Assembly (NCBI GenBank): GCA_041736675.1
Contig: JBGSTD010000039.1
Location: 1 to 64,000 of the forward strand
Length of the DNA stretch: 64,000 nt
Source: Salaquimonas sp041736675
GTDB taxonomy: Bacteria; Pseudomonadota; Alphaproteobacteria; Rhizobiales; Rhizobiaceae
Direction of reading: 5' to 3'
The notes under the pieces: generated by a model
The model's database searches: none
Told to the model about the DNA's origin: nothing
The model's input: the letters and a program-made list of their open reading frames with translations, nothing else
Made by a program: the position numbers and the translations under genes
Shown: piece by piece, positions 55,971 to 64,000 of the stretch
How the letters are laid out: each line of letters opens with the position of its first letter
How positions within the stretch are numbered: the stretch's first letter is position 1

Positions 55971-57407
55971 TCATGCAGCGCGCGATATGCCACTGAACTT
56001 CTGAAATGCCGGGATTTTCAGCGATCCAAGGAATGACAAACGCGATTTGCCGCGATGCTCGCCGATACATACTGTATCGGTATCGGGACTGTCCATATTT
56101 GCCGCTACCAGGTCACCCGCAGCAAGGGTTACATCTGCCTCATTTTGCAATGCCATGTCCGCCAGCTCTTCAGCGAACTGCAAGGTAAATGCCATCAATT
56201 CCTCGTTGGAATATTGAAGCTCCGGCACCTGTTCAGGCTCAGGCGCCGGCAATGCGCGCTTTTCCTCATTTTCCAGCGCCATCTGCGCAACTTTGCTGCG
56301 CGCATTGTCTCTTGCAGTCTCGGTGCAAATTTTTCTCAAAAGCATTAAAAGTTCGTCGACAATCTGATCACGTTTACCTTCGTAACCGGCGAGAATTTCC
56401 CTGGTCACGAGATAAGGAAGACGGTCGGGAGCACCGCCGTTGTCCATCTCGAGATGTCTGCGCCATGAACCGATAGCAGAGGCAAAGACATTCAGGGCTG
56501 ACATTGGCAATCCCGCTTTGGCATACAGTGCGTGTAGCGCATTGAGCCGGCGATCTTGAAGTATGCGCTCAACACGGTGGAGCGGCTGGCCTGAAAGAAT
56601 TGCGAGAGAATGCGCGAAAAGTGTCAGGTTTCCCATGCAGATTGAGCGAAGGAGAAAGCTTGTAGTCAGCTTCTTGCGTTCGATCAGGGCAACGACCAGA
56701 TCAGAAATCTCCTCATCGCTAATTTGTGCCGCAAAGGTGATTGTAGCCTTGTCGCACACTTCGACCAGTTCCTTTTGAAGGCGCATCCTGGTCTTCTCAT
56801 CCTCATTTTCATCAACGTCTTGAAGCGAAACGGCATAAAATTCAATCAACAGCACTCGTGCCCGCATACCAATATCAGGGCGGGCCAACAGACAACTGCG
56901 CAAGTCGCGGCAATGGCCATGGCGCTCTGCCATGTGGTAAAAATCATTCTCCGCAAGCTGGGCTTCAGGATTTGTAACAAGTTCAATGCAGGCGGCCTTG
57001 CAGCCTGTCATGGCAATTTCAGCGCACAGGGCAGACGACAGTAGTGGCCGTGAAGCAATGGCCTTTTGCTGATCGTCATTTCCGGTTTTCATATATTGGA
57101 TAAGTTCAACGTCCAGCAGGGCAGAGCAATTGGCAAAGACGGGGAGCGAGACCTTTGGAATATCCGCTGCCAGTGCCAAAACAAGGTGGCGGGGCGGATT
57201 TGCAGCTTCCCCAAGAGCTTTGGCAAGAGCAAGGCGGACCTCGACATCGCAATCATCCAGAACGCAAGTCATCGCTACCTCTGCAGCATCCCGTTCGTGT
57301 TCGCTTAAATCCGTCAATTGCCAAGCGCGCACAAGTGCATCAACAGCCATTACCTTTTTATCGACTGGTGCTATCTCCATCCAACTGACAAGACGTTCAA
57401 TTATCAT
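55971..57407 (-). CDS. DUF2336 domain protein
   Basis: About 478 residues, all-helical with HEAT-like pairs in the N-terminal half (DVEVRLALAKALGEAANPPRHLVLALAADIP). The middle part (FLLRSICMGNLTLFAHSLAILSGQPLHRVERIL, GLPMSALNVFASAI) is the DUF2336 signature, found in alphaproteobacteria. The C-terminus is acidic and Glu/Leu-rich. Function not established. The start is probably MIIERLVSWMEIAP at 57407; a longer frame begins at 57455. Confidence 0.82.
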   Translation of the reverse strand: MIIERLVSWMEIAPVDKKVMAVDALVRAWQLTDLSEHERDAAEVAMTCVLDDCDVEVRLALAKALGEAANPPRHLVLALAADIPKVSLPVFANCSALLDVELIQYMKTGNDDQQKAIASRPLLSSALCAEIAMTGCKAACIELVTNPEAQLAENDFYHMAERHGHCRDLRSCLLARPDIGMRARVLLIEFYAVSLQDVDENEDEKTRMRLQKELVEVCDKATITFAAQISDEEISDLVVALIERKKLTTSFLLRSICMGNLTLFAHSLAILSGQPLHRVERILQDRRLNALHALYAKAGLPMSALNVFASAIGSWRRHLEMDNGGAPDRLPYLVTREILAGYEGKRDQIVDELLMLLRKICTETARDNARSKVAQMALENEEKRALPAPEPEQVPELQYSNEELMAFTLQFAEELADMALQNEADVTLAAGDLVAANMDSPDTDTVCIGEHRGKSRLSFLGSLKIPAFQKFSGISRAA

Positions 57408-57573
57408 TTTACGCACACTCCACAAATCGCCAATCAAACCATGCGAGAGCCGCAATACCGAACGGGCATTAACGGATTTGAGAAATGTGCCAGAAAAGAA
57501 TTAACGATCAGTTCACTATGAATTTTTGCATTTGATTAACTTGATTTGCCAAGATTGCGCGGCGAAAGAACGA

Positions 57574-58185
57574 TTATTTTCCCTGCCATTTGGGACGAAA
57601 CAATTCGAATGTTTCGCCAAATTTCTGGTAGTCCATATAACCGAGTCTCGTAAGCGGCTTTGCTTTTTGGATGTCAAACCGACCATCCCTGATGAAGTCA
57701 TCATCAATGTATATTCCCGTTACCTGACCAAGGACAAGAAAGTGGCCGGCGGAGTTTCCCGCCATATCCTTCAATTCAATAATATCGGTTTTCCTGCATT
57801 CCAACGCTGCCACCACGCCTGCAATTCGTGGAGCTGCGACTGTCGCGCTTTCAGCGGCATGCAAACCGGACAACTCGAATTCATTAACGTCTGCAGGCGC
57901 GGAGACAGAGCTCTGGTTCATCGCGTCAAGCATGTTCTCGCTGACATAATTGCAAACAAATTCACCTGTATCACTGATATTCTGGATTGAATCCTTCCAC
58001 TCCTGGGACGAAAACATCACCATGTCCGGGCCTGACGAAACAGCATTGAAATAACTGTAGGGGGCAAGATTGGGAATGCCCGCTCTGCTGACGGTTGATA
58101 TCCAGCCTATCGGGCGCGGGGCGACCAGAGCCTTGAACGGTGAATGGGAAAGGCCGTGATTATTCTTCGAAGGTTCATAAAACAA
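57574..58185 (-). CDS. Flavin reductase-like FMN-binding protein
   Basis: 203 residues, split-barrel flavin reductase fold: LVAPRPIGWISTVSRAGIPNLAPYSYFNAVS, MVMFSSQEWKDSIQNI, EFVCNYVSENMLDAMNQSS, and HFLVLGQVTGIYIDDDFI. It binds FMN and may reduce free flavin with NAD(P)H. Five bases after a nitroreductase-family gene, so the two are one operon; reduced flavin could be shared between them. Physiological substrate unknown. Confidence 0.88.
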   Translation of the reverse strand: MFYEPSKNNHGLSHSPFKALVAPRPIGWISTVSRAGIPNLAPYSYFNAVSSGPDMVMFSSQEWKDSIQNISDTGEFVCNYVSENMLDAMNQSSVSAPADVNEFELSGLHAAESATVAAPRIAGVVAALECRKTDIIELKDMAGNSAGHFLVLGQVTGIYIDDDFIRDGRFDIQKAKPLTRLGYMDYQKFGETFELFRPKWQGK

Positions 58186-58190
58186 TTCAC

Positions 58191-58778
58191 TTACTCCATT
58201 GTGCTGAAGATATCTTTCAATTCGGGACGCTCCCGGTCGGTCTTTGGCATTGTACGCGTACCGATATGAATAAAGCCGGCAATCCTCTCCCCTACCCTTG
58301 CCCCCAGTAATTCTTGCAATTTTTCATCAAAAGCATACCATTCAGTCAGCCATTGTGCGTCGTAACCATGGGCATTGGCAGCGATCAGCCAGTTCATGCC
58401 GACAGCTCCGCAGGAAAGCTCCTGCTCCCAAACCGGCACTTTGGGATGTTGTTTTGGCGTTGAAATCAATCCGATCACCGTTGGCGAACGTGTGAAACGG
58501 GTAAGTTCGATTTCTGCGAGATCACCATCTAGCGAAGCGTCCTTTTCCAGTGCCCGGGCAAGTATTGCCTCGCCAAGTGCTTTCTTGGCCCTATCGGAAT
58601 ATTCAATGAACCGCCAGGGAGCGATCTTGCCGTGGTCGGGGACGCGTGATGCAATTGCTGCCATGTCCGCTATCTCACTAGCATCAGGCCCCGGACCGGA
58701 CATCGTTTTTGCGGGAACCGACCTCCGGTTTCGCATGAACCCCAGGACGGATAGATTTTTTTCTGAATTTTCTGGCAC
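58191..58778 (-). CDS. Nitroreductase family protein
   Basis: 195 residues. FMN-binding start FMRNRRSVPAKTM, then SRVPDHGKIAPWRFIEY, and the core SCGAVGMNWLIAANAHGYDAQWLTEWYAFDEKL with IAGFIHIGT near the end. It resembles the YdjA branch of small FMN oxidoreductases. First gene of a two-gene operon with the flavin reductase. Confidence 0.9.
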   Translation of the reverse strand: MPENSEKNLSVLGFMRNRRSVPAKTMSGPGPDASEIADMAAIASRVPDHGKIAPWRFIEYSDRAKKALGEAILARALEKDASLDGDLAEIELTRFTRSPTVIGLISTPKQHPKVPVWEQELSCGAVGMNWLIAANAHGYDAQWLTEWYAFDEKLQELLGARVGERIAGFIHIGTRTMPKTDRERPELKDIFSTME

Positions 58779-58994
58779 GATTCACCTCTGATGCTGCGTC
58801 TCAACATTCCGGTTGTCATGACTAATGGTCCGGTTCACAAGCTAAAAAGCCAAAAGAACCACAATTATTTCACAATTTGACGGGATTGGTTTTGTTTGAG
58901 TAAGTGGCGAATTGCGATTTTCTTGCCCCGATCATAGGCTTGGCAGCATAAAAGTCCACTTGCCCTTCGTTCAGTTCAAAGCCATACAAAAGAG

Positions 58995-59855
58995 ATGAAT
59001 TCAATGCCGCGCGCCTCGCTCTTAATCCTGTCGTTTCTGTTTGCTTGCCTTTTTGGCAGCGCAGGTACGTATGCACAGGAAAAACAGGCTCAAACCTATC
59101 AGGTTACACTCATGGCGGAACTGGTTCAGGATGGCGTTCCGGTAGAAAAAGGCCTGGAGTGGCGAATATTCGGACCTGCTGTAACAGCTGAAGGCAATCT
59201 GCCCCTTCTGGCAAGTGCAACGGGCGGCACAAAAACATTCAACATGACGGCCGGGCAATATCTCGCCCATGTCGCCTATGGCCATGCAAGTGCCATTCGT
59301 AAACTCGAGATTGGTCCCAATAGCTCACAAGAGGTATTCATCCTCAACGCCGGGGGCATGCAACTCAGCGCTGTTGCAGGAGAGGACACACCGATTGCAA
59401 ACAGCCTGCTGCGATTTGATGTATATGAGCAAAAACCTGATGAGCGCGGCGAACGCAAACTTATTGCCCGCAAGGTTTTGCCGGGTGAAATCATCCCGTT
59501 TCAGGAAGGCACTTATCATGTGGTCTCCCAATTCGGTGATTTGAACGCTGAAATTCGTGCAGACATAAGGGTAACCGCCGGCAAGGTTACCAAGGCAGAA
59601 CTCAAGCACCGGGCAGCCCGTGTGACGCTAAGACTTGTGCGCTCGACGGGCGGCGATGCTCTCGCCAACACCCAATGGTCTGTACTCAATGAAAGCGGCG
59701 ACCTGATTACCGAATCGACCAGTGCGTTTCCGCGTATTGTGCTTTCTGAAGGCAATTACACCGCTATCGCCAAGAATGGCGAGCGCATTTACTCCAATGA
59801 CTTCACCGTCATTCCAGGAATCAACCGCGATGTGGAAGTGTTGGTTGCAGGCTAG
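58995..59855 (+). CDS. Secreted beta-rich protein of unknown function
   Basis: 286 residues. Signal peptide ASLLILSFLFACLFGSAGTYA. The rest looks like three related beta-sandwich modules of about 80 residues, each with a charged-aromatic opening: QVTLMAELVQDGVPVEKGLEW, LLRFDVYEQKPDERGERK, VTLRLVRSTGGDALANTQW; each ends with a (G)xYxAxxxxG-like strand (GQYLAHVAYG, GTYHVVSQFG, GNYTAIAKNG). This internal repeat suggests carboxypeptidase-regulatory-like or Ig-like domains in the periplasm. No known name. Confidence 0.75.
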   Translation: MNSMPRASLLILSFLFACLFGSAGTYAQEKQAQTYQVTLMAELVQDGVPVEKGLEWRIFGPAVTAEGNLPLLASATGGTKTFNMTAGQYLAHVAYGHASAIRKLEIGPNSSQEVFILNAGGMQLSAVAGEDTPIANSLLRFDVYEQKPDERGERKLIARKVLPGEIIPFQEGTYHVVSQFGDLNAEIRADIRVTAGKVTKAELKHRAARVTLRLVRSTGGDALANTQWSVLNESGDLITESTSAFPRIVLSEGNYTAIAKNGERIYSNDFTVIPGINRDVEVLVAG

Positions 59856-60027
59856 TGTCTGATCGCCCAATTTAGTCCGGACGATGGTTTCAGGCACAGA
59901 GCCTATCTGACACAAATTCGCTAACAAAATCAATTATTCGTGGATACAAGGGACCGGTCTGGATCATGGACATTGGCAAAGTTTGTGCTCATGCTGGCTA
60001 CTTGAAACCGTTGAAAGGATTTTGACT

Positions 60028-61368
60028 ATGCGCATCCAGTTACTCATGGCATTACCTGTGTTTGCTTTAACAGCATTTCCTGTAGTTTATGGAGGCAACG
60101 CATTGGCCGAAAACCGTATAGACGCCCAAAGACCTGACGCACCGGAATTGGCGGCTTACGGAAAATATTCCGTCGGAGTCCGTATGATCGATCTGATCAA
60201 TCCAGGGCAAACCAATATTGTTGCGATTGATCCTGAAAAACCGAAACCCGATCCACTGCCAACATACGACCGTCCTCTTACGATAGAGGTATGGTATCCT
60301 GCGAAGTCCGGTTCAACGGGCGCTACCACATTAAGTGCCCAATTGCGCGATGGCAAAACAATGGTGCCACTCGAAGGCAAAGCTGTTAGAGATGCGGAGC
60401 CGATGGCTGACGACAAGCCGTTTCCTTTGATCATCATTTCTCACGGCTATCCTGGAAACAGGTTCCTGCTTTCACATTTGGCCGAAAATCTGGCCTCCAA
60501 AGGTTATGTAGTCGCATCGATTGATCATACGGATTCTACCTATGACAATAAACTTGCCTTTGGCTCGACCTTGATCAACCGTCCGCTTGATCAAAAATTT
60601 GTTCTGAACGAAATGGCCCGGTTGTCGGCTGACCAAGGCAGTTTCCTCAATGGTCTCACCGATACCAATGACGCAGGACTGATTGGCTATTCCATGGGTG
60701 GCTATGGCGCGGTAATCACTGCCGGCGGCGGCGTCACTCAAACTTCAATAGACTATGCATGGGGCGGACCACTGGGAACGCTTGCAATTCACAAAAGTGG
60801 CAGCGAAACCCATAATGCCCTCCCGGATCCGCGCTTCAAGACCGTTATCGCCTTTGCCCCGTGGGGCATGAATTTTGGCTTTTGGGATACGGAAACCTTG
60901 AAAGGTATCAAGATACCAATGTTGTTTGTTGCCGGCTCTGTGGACGATGTTTCGGGTTATGAAAATGGCACCAGAGCCATTTGGAAAGCGGCGGTCAATG
61001 TGGACCGGGCTTTGTTGACCTATGACAATGCCAACCACAATGCGGGTGCGCCAATACCCTCACCAGAAGAAGGTTATGCATTCGACAATGACCTTGGATT
61101 TGCGCCGTTTGACCATTACGCGGATGCGGTTTGGGACAATGTGCGCATGAATAACATCGCGCAGCATTTTACCAATGCATGGATGGACAAATACCTAAAG
61201 GCAGACACATCGAAGGATGCTTATATGGATATCGTTCCAAATTCTGATGACAGCGTTTGGGCAGTGGAGGCCGATGGCAAATTCAAACCCGAGCACAATT
61301 ACTGGAAAGGTTTTGCCAACCGCACGGCCAAAGGATTGCATTTCGAGAGATTGAAAGCCGGTGAATAA
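60028..61368 (+). CDS. Secreted alpha/beta hydrolase (dienelactone-hydrolase/PAF-acetylhydrolase-like)
   Basis: About 446 residues. Signal peptide LLMALPVFALTAFPVVYGGNALA. Oxyanion region PFPLIIISHGYPGNRFL, nucleophile elbow GYSMGGYG, Asp region MLFVAGSVDDVSGYE and His in YDNANHNAG give a complete triad. Substrate unknown; an ester or lipid is likely. ATG at 60028 with AAAGGA eight bases before it. Confidence 0.85.
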   Translation: MRIQLLMALPVFALTAFPVVYGGNALAENRIDAQRPDAPELAAYGKYSVGVRMIDLINPGQTNIVAIDPEKPKPDPLPTYDRPLTIEVWYPAKSGSTGATTLSAQLRDGKTMVPLEGKAVRDAEPMADDKPFPLIIISHGYPGNRFLLSHLAENLASKGYVVASIDHTDSTYDNKLAFGSTLINRPLDQKFVLNEMARLSADQGSFLNGLTDTNDAGLIGYSMGGYGAVITAGGGVTQTSIDYAWGGPLGTLAIHKSGSETHNALPDPRFKTVIAFAPWGMNFGFWDTETLKGIKIPMLFVAGSVDDVSGYENGTRAIWKAAVNVDRALLTYDNANHNAGAPIPSPEEGYAFDNDLGFAPFDHYADAVWDNVRMNNIAQHFTNAWMDKYLKADTSKDAYMDIVPNSDDSVWAVEADGKFKPEHNYWKGFANRTAKGLHFERLKAGE

Positions 61369-61576
61369 ACCAGTTTCCAAAAAGATGATGACTGCCAACT
61401 TCCCTGCGGATCATTTTTTGCTTATCTCATCCTGAGGTTTTGGTCAGGCCGGAGCGGACAAAATGCAGTTTTAGCTACAACCTGCCTTGTGCGGCTTTGT
61501 GTCAATCCGACAATGGTTGCCTATAGTCTGCTCTGCCCTAGTTTGGAATTGCAAAAAACCAACCAGGGCAGACAAA

Positions 61577-62350
61577 ATGGCGGGCACAGTCTTGATCTTA
61601 GGTTCTGCACCGGACGCAGTTAGTGCGAGGGAATATGACAGGAAAAATTTTGTGGCAATTGTTGCAGTAAACAATGCATGGCGTATTCGCAATGACTGGA
61701 CCCATTTGATACACGCTGGTGACTTTCCGACAGATAGGATGCCAACTGAAATCAGCTCCGAGCAACAGGTCATCACCCATGAAACTTATGTACCTGCAAA
61801 CAATGCATTTGGCGGAATAGTGTATGCAGGTGGCACAATGGCTTTCACAGCGGCTTACTGGGCGTTAAACATTCTTCGACCCGATCTGATGGTTTTTTGC
61901 GGATGCGATATGGTTTACGCGCACATTGGGCAAACCCACTTTTACGGCAAAGGATCTGCTGATCCACTTCGAAAAGACCCTACCCTGCAGACCCTGGAGG
62001 CTAAATCCAACCGGATCATGGCGATTGCAGCCAAACACGGATGCTTGTGTGCCAATGCTTCGCAAATAATGAAAAGCAGACTTACATTTCCCCGAATTGA
62101 TCTGGAAGATAAACCTTTCAATGCCACCGATTATCGAAAAAGGACGTTTGCCACGCTTCAGGGAAATGCCAATATTCCGGTGATTGAACACGCTATGGCA
62201 CTAGAATCCGAAAAACAACAGTTTGTAGTTTCAGGAGATTACTGGAATTACCGCAAAACCATCAATGAAGAAACATTGTTGGAGATTGATACAATCTGGC
62301 TCAATGCCTTTTCAAAACAAATCCACCGCCATGCGATCCAATCTAACTGA
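61577..62350 (+). CDS. Conserved protein of unknown function, glycosyltransferase-like N-terminus
   Basis: 257 residues. It opens with a Rossmann-like strand and loop, MAGTVLILGSAPDAVSAREY, followed by NNAWRIRNDWTHLIHAGDFP and later MVFCGCDMVYAHIGQTHFYG. The GSAP turn recalls the G(N/S)GPS start of sialyltransferase-like and DUF115 proteins, but the match is weak. No signal peptide. ATG at 61577 with AGGG upstream; longer frames begin at 61487. It converges on an acyltransferase gene, six bases between stops. Confidence 0.6.
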   Translation: MAGTVLILGSAPDAVSAREYDRKNFVAIVAVNNAWRIRNDWTHLIHAGDFPTDRMPTEISSEQQVITHETYVPANNAFGGIVYAGGTMAFTAAYWALNILRPDLMVFCGCDMVYAHIGQTHFYGKGSADPLRKDPTLQTLEAKSNRIMAIAAKHGCLCANASQIMKSRLTFPRIDLEDKPFNATDYRKRTFATLQGNANIPVIEHAMALESEKQQFVVSGDYWNYRKTINEETLLEIDTIWLNAFSKQIHRHAIQSN

Positions 62351-62356
62351 ATACCG

Positions 62357-63244
62357 CTATAGAGGACGGTTTTGGTTGATGTTGATCGGTTCCGGTTTTG
62401 GACGCAACGAAAACACCTTTTGGTAAAGGTATCCCGTCAACTCATCGCGATCACGATAGCGCAACAATTCTTCTGCGGGTAAAATTTCCCCGATATGGGC
62501 AGATATCGGCTTTCCTACCAGACGGCGAAATTCGCGGATCAGGAGCGCCGTGCGCATTGTCATGCTCAAACGACTTGCCAAATGGAATATCGGACTGCAC
62601 TGGCCTTCAAAAAATACCGGCAGAACCGCAGCGTTGGCAGACTGGATCAGTTTGGCAGGAAACCGCTTCCAGGGTAGATCATCGGCCTTGCCAAATCCCT
62701 TGGTCGCGGTGGCAACGCCGCCAGCCGGAAAAATGATAATCGTGACGCCCTCGCTCAAGAGCCTAATGGCCTCCTGACGGGTCTGGAGATTGAGTTTCAA
62801 GGCCTCTTTGGTTTCCGCAAAGGAAACAGGTAACGAATAGGGTCTGATTTCAGGGATTTTCAGCAGTTCATTGTTGATCAAAATCCTGAAGGGGCGCCCC
62901 ATTCTTTCTGCAATCGAGAGGATGGCGACTCCGTCGCCAATACCAAATGGATGGTTTGCGATCATGACCAACGGTGTGCTTGCCAGAAGATTGTCGGGGA
63001 TGGCGCCGCTCTCGATGTTAAGCGGAATGTTCAGCAGATCAAGCATGCCGCCCATCGCCTGATCGGGCGTGGTATTGAACAGTTCCTGCCAATGTCCATA
63101 AAGGTCGGCGAAATAATCCCTGCCGGATATCTTTTCCATTTGCCGAATAAACCAGCGTTTCCACGTTGGATCAGCTGGATTTGCATAGGTCAGTTCTGGA
63201 AACCTTGAGTGCCCGGCAAAACCGTGAGTGTTGAAAATGCCCAT
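62357..63244 (-). CDS. Lysophospholipid acyltransferase family protein (NHPFG motif)
   Basis: About 295 residues. The catalytic block is MIANHPFGIGDGVAIL, followed by FRILINNELLKIPEIRPYSLP, TIIIFPAGGVATA and AAVLPVFFEGQCSPIFH, typical of the hemolysin-type acyltransferases. It resembles the N-terminal half of the OlsF-like protein at 50729-52663 and may add an acyl chain to a lyso-lipid. ATG at 63244 with GGGAT at good spacing. Confidence 0.87.
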   Translation of the reverse strand: MGIFNTHGFAGHSRFPELTYANPADPTWKRWFIRQMEKISGRDYFADLYGHWQELFNTTPDQAMGGMLDLLNIPLNIESGAIPDNLLASTPLVMIANHPFGIGDGVAILSIAERMGRPFRILINNELLKIPEIRPYSLPVSFAETKEALKLNLQTRQEAIRLLSEGVTIIIFPAGGVATATKGFGKADDLPWKRFPAKLIQSANAAVLPVFFEGQCSPIFHLASRLSMTMRTALLIREFRRLVGKPISAHIGEILPAEELLRYRDRDELTGYLYQKVFSLRPKPEPININQNRPL

Positions 63245-63398
63245 TAAAATCATCCCGCAACAGTTTCTTTGGCGCAGATAAAGCGGATTCTCATGTCAAC
63301 CACGTGACAGCAAAGAGTTGGTGTAGCTTGGGATTGTTTGATGGGAGAAGGAAAAATCAAGGTCGCCTTGTATGGCCCTTATGTTGCCCAATCCCTGT

Positions 63399-63908
63399 TC
63401 AATCAGTGGAAAGCTTTTGGCTTTTGTCAAAACTACTGGCTTCAACATATCTGCCGCCGATCAACGTATTTAAATGATTGCCATCGAGTGCAACTGCATA
63501 AACTTTGCCGGTCTCATCCAGCCAGACTTCACCCTGTCTGACCTGGTTGTCGATGTATTTTTTTACAGGGCCCGATCGGCCGACACCGAGTGCCTGGCAT
63601 TTACCATTGATCCGAACATGAACCGTCTCCGTTCCGCGATCTTCATCATCGTCAACAAGGACGCAGATTTCCGCGCTTACAGGCGCTTGCTTCTGTACTA
63701 ACCGACTGCGTTTTGAGACAAAAAGCAAAGATGAGATGCCGCCATAACATAGCATTGAGCCCGCCAAAAACATCATGACCAAAATGAAAAATGGCGGGGT
63801 TACATCGAACGATTGAGGACGAAAAGAAAACCAGACAAACACAAGACCGATAGTCAGCGCCAGAATACCGCGACCGCTCAAACGTCCCTGTCCATTGCGT
63901 CGAGCCAT
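63399..63908 (-). CDS. Two-span membrane protein of unknown function
   Basis: 169 residues: basic N-terminus (MARRNGQGRLSGRG), two spans (ILALTIGLVFVWFSF; FFILVMMFLAGSMLCYGGISSLLFV), then a soluble beta-rich domain (ETVHVRINGKCQALGVGRSG, GEVWLDETGKVYAVALDG). No family recognised. Confidence 0.65.
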   Translation of the reverse strand: MARRNGQGRLSGRGILALTIGLVFVWFSFRPQSFDVTPPFFILVMMFLAGSMLCYGGISSLLFVSKRSRLVQKQAPVSAEICVLVDDDEDRGTETVHVRINGKCQALGVGRSGPVKKYIDNQVRQGEVWLDETGKVYAVALDGNHLNTLIGGRYVEASSFDKSQKLSTD

Positions 63909-64000
63909 ATGGAACTACCGACCAAAGATAACAACAAGACCAATAATACCACCTGTAGCATTATAATCGTAAACAGACGCCTGCCAAAAGGTTGTTTTTG

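Overview
The window looks like a chromosomal segment of an alphaproteobacterium, most likely a marine member of the Hyphomicrobiales (Rhizobiales). This is an inference from several things seen together: a rhizobial-type EF-Tu start, rlmB next to tRNA-Tyr and tRNA-Gly, palindromic repeats that read LSPLVGEM and TPTPDPSPQGGG when translated, a class GN sortase with its single VIT/vWA target, and many TRAP, TTT and ABC uptake systems. Base composition looks moderate and fairly even. The exception is a visibly AT-richer islet at about 47.9-49.0 kb.

Region 1 (1-12.1 kb). The 5' end of tuf sits at the left edge on the minus strand, and tRNA-Gly and tRNA-Tyr lie on the same strand 11.7 kb away. Between them are glyoxalase II, a 3-hydroxybutyrate-type SDR, an SMP-30/gluconolactonase, a D-2-hydroxyacid dehydrogenase, a LacI regulator divergent from a three-gene sugar ABC importer, a leucine-rich-repeat gene broken by an in-frame TAG, and a TMEM43-type membrane protein. 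The LacI/ABC divergent region holds two identical perfect palindromes, one just after each -10 box.

Region 2 (12.2-22 kb). This holds rlmB, a cationic low-complexity secreted protein, tRNA-Thr(TGT), and a compact catabolic unit: a divergent LacI regulator, a CoA-acylating aldehyde dehydrogenase, an acyl-CoA ligase and a tripartite tricarboxylate-type transporter. The layout resembles sauRST sulfoacetate catabolism with a TTT importer.

Region 3 (22-36.5 kb). After an Mrp/ApbC ATPase and a second hydroxyacid dehydrogenase come a GntR/FCD regulator and a long TRAP-led operon: dctPQM, a PhyH dioxygenase, a UxaA-type dehydratase, a second PhyH dioxygenase, a beta-hydroxyacid dehydrogenase and an EamA permease. 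It converges on otnK-otnC. Together these look like an acid-sugar catabolic pathway with two oxygenase steps that I cannot match to a described route.

Region 4 (36.5-49.6 kb). This contains a metallophosphoesterase, SelO, a PH-like membrane protein, the sortase/target pair, a repeat-rich stretch, a DUF922 protease-like protein, an unusually long UvrB whose two ends have absorbed intergenic-type repeats, and an AT-richer HNH nuclease pair.

Region 5 (49.6-64 kb). This contains two small secreted EF-hand proteins, an OlsF-like two-domain acyltransferase, a gamma-glutamyltransferase gene interrupted by an in-frame TAA, NAD kinase, a DUF2336 protein, flavin reductase and nitroreductase genes, a secreted hydrolase, a second NHPxG acyltransferase and several conserved proteins of unknown function. 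I saw no CRISPR array, phage or insertion-sequence transposase.
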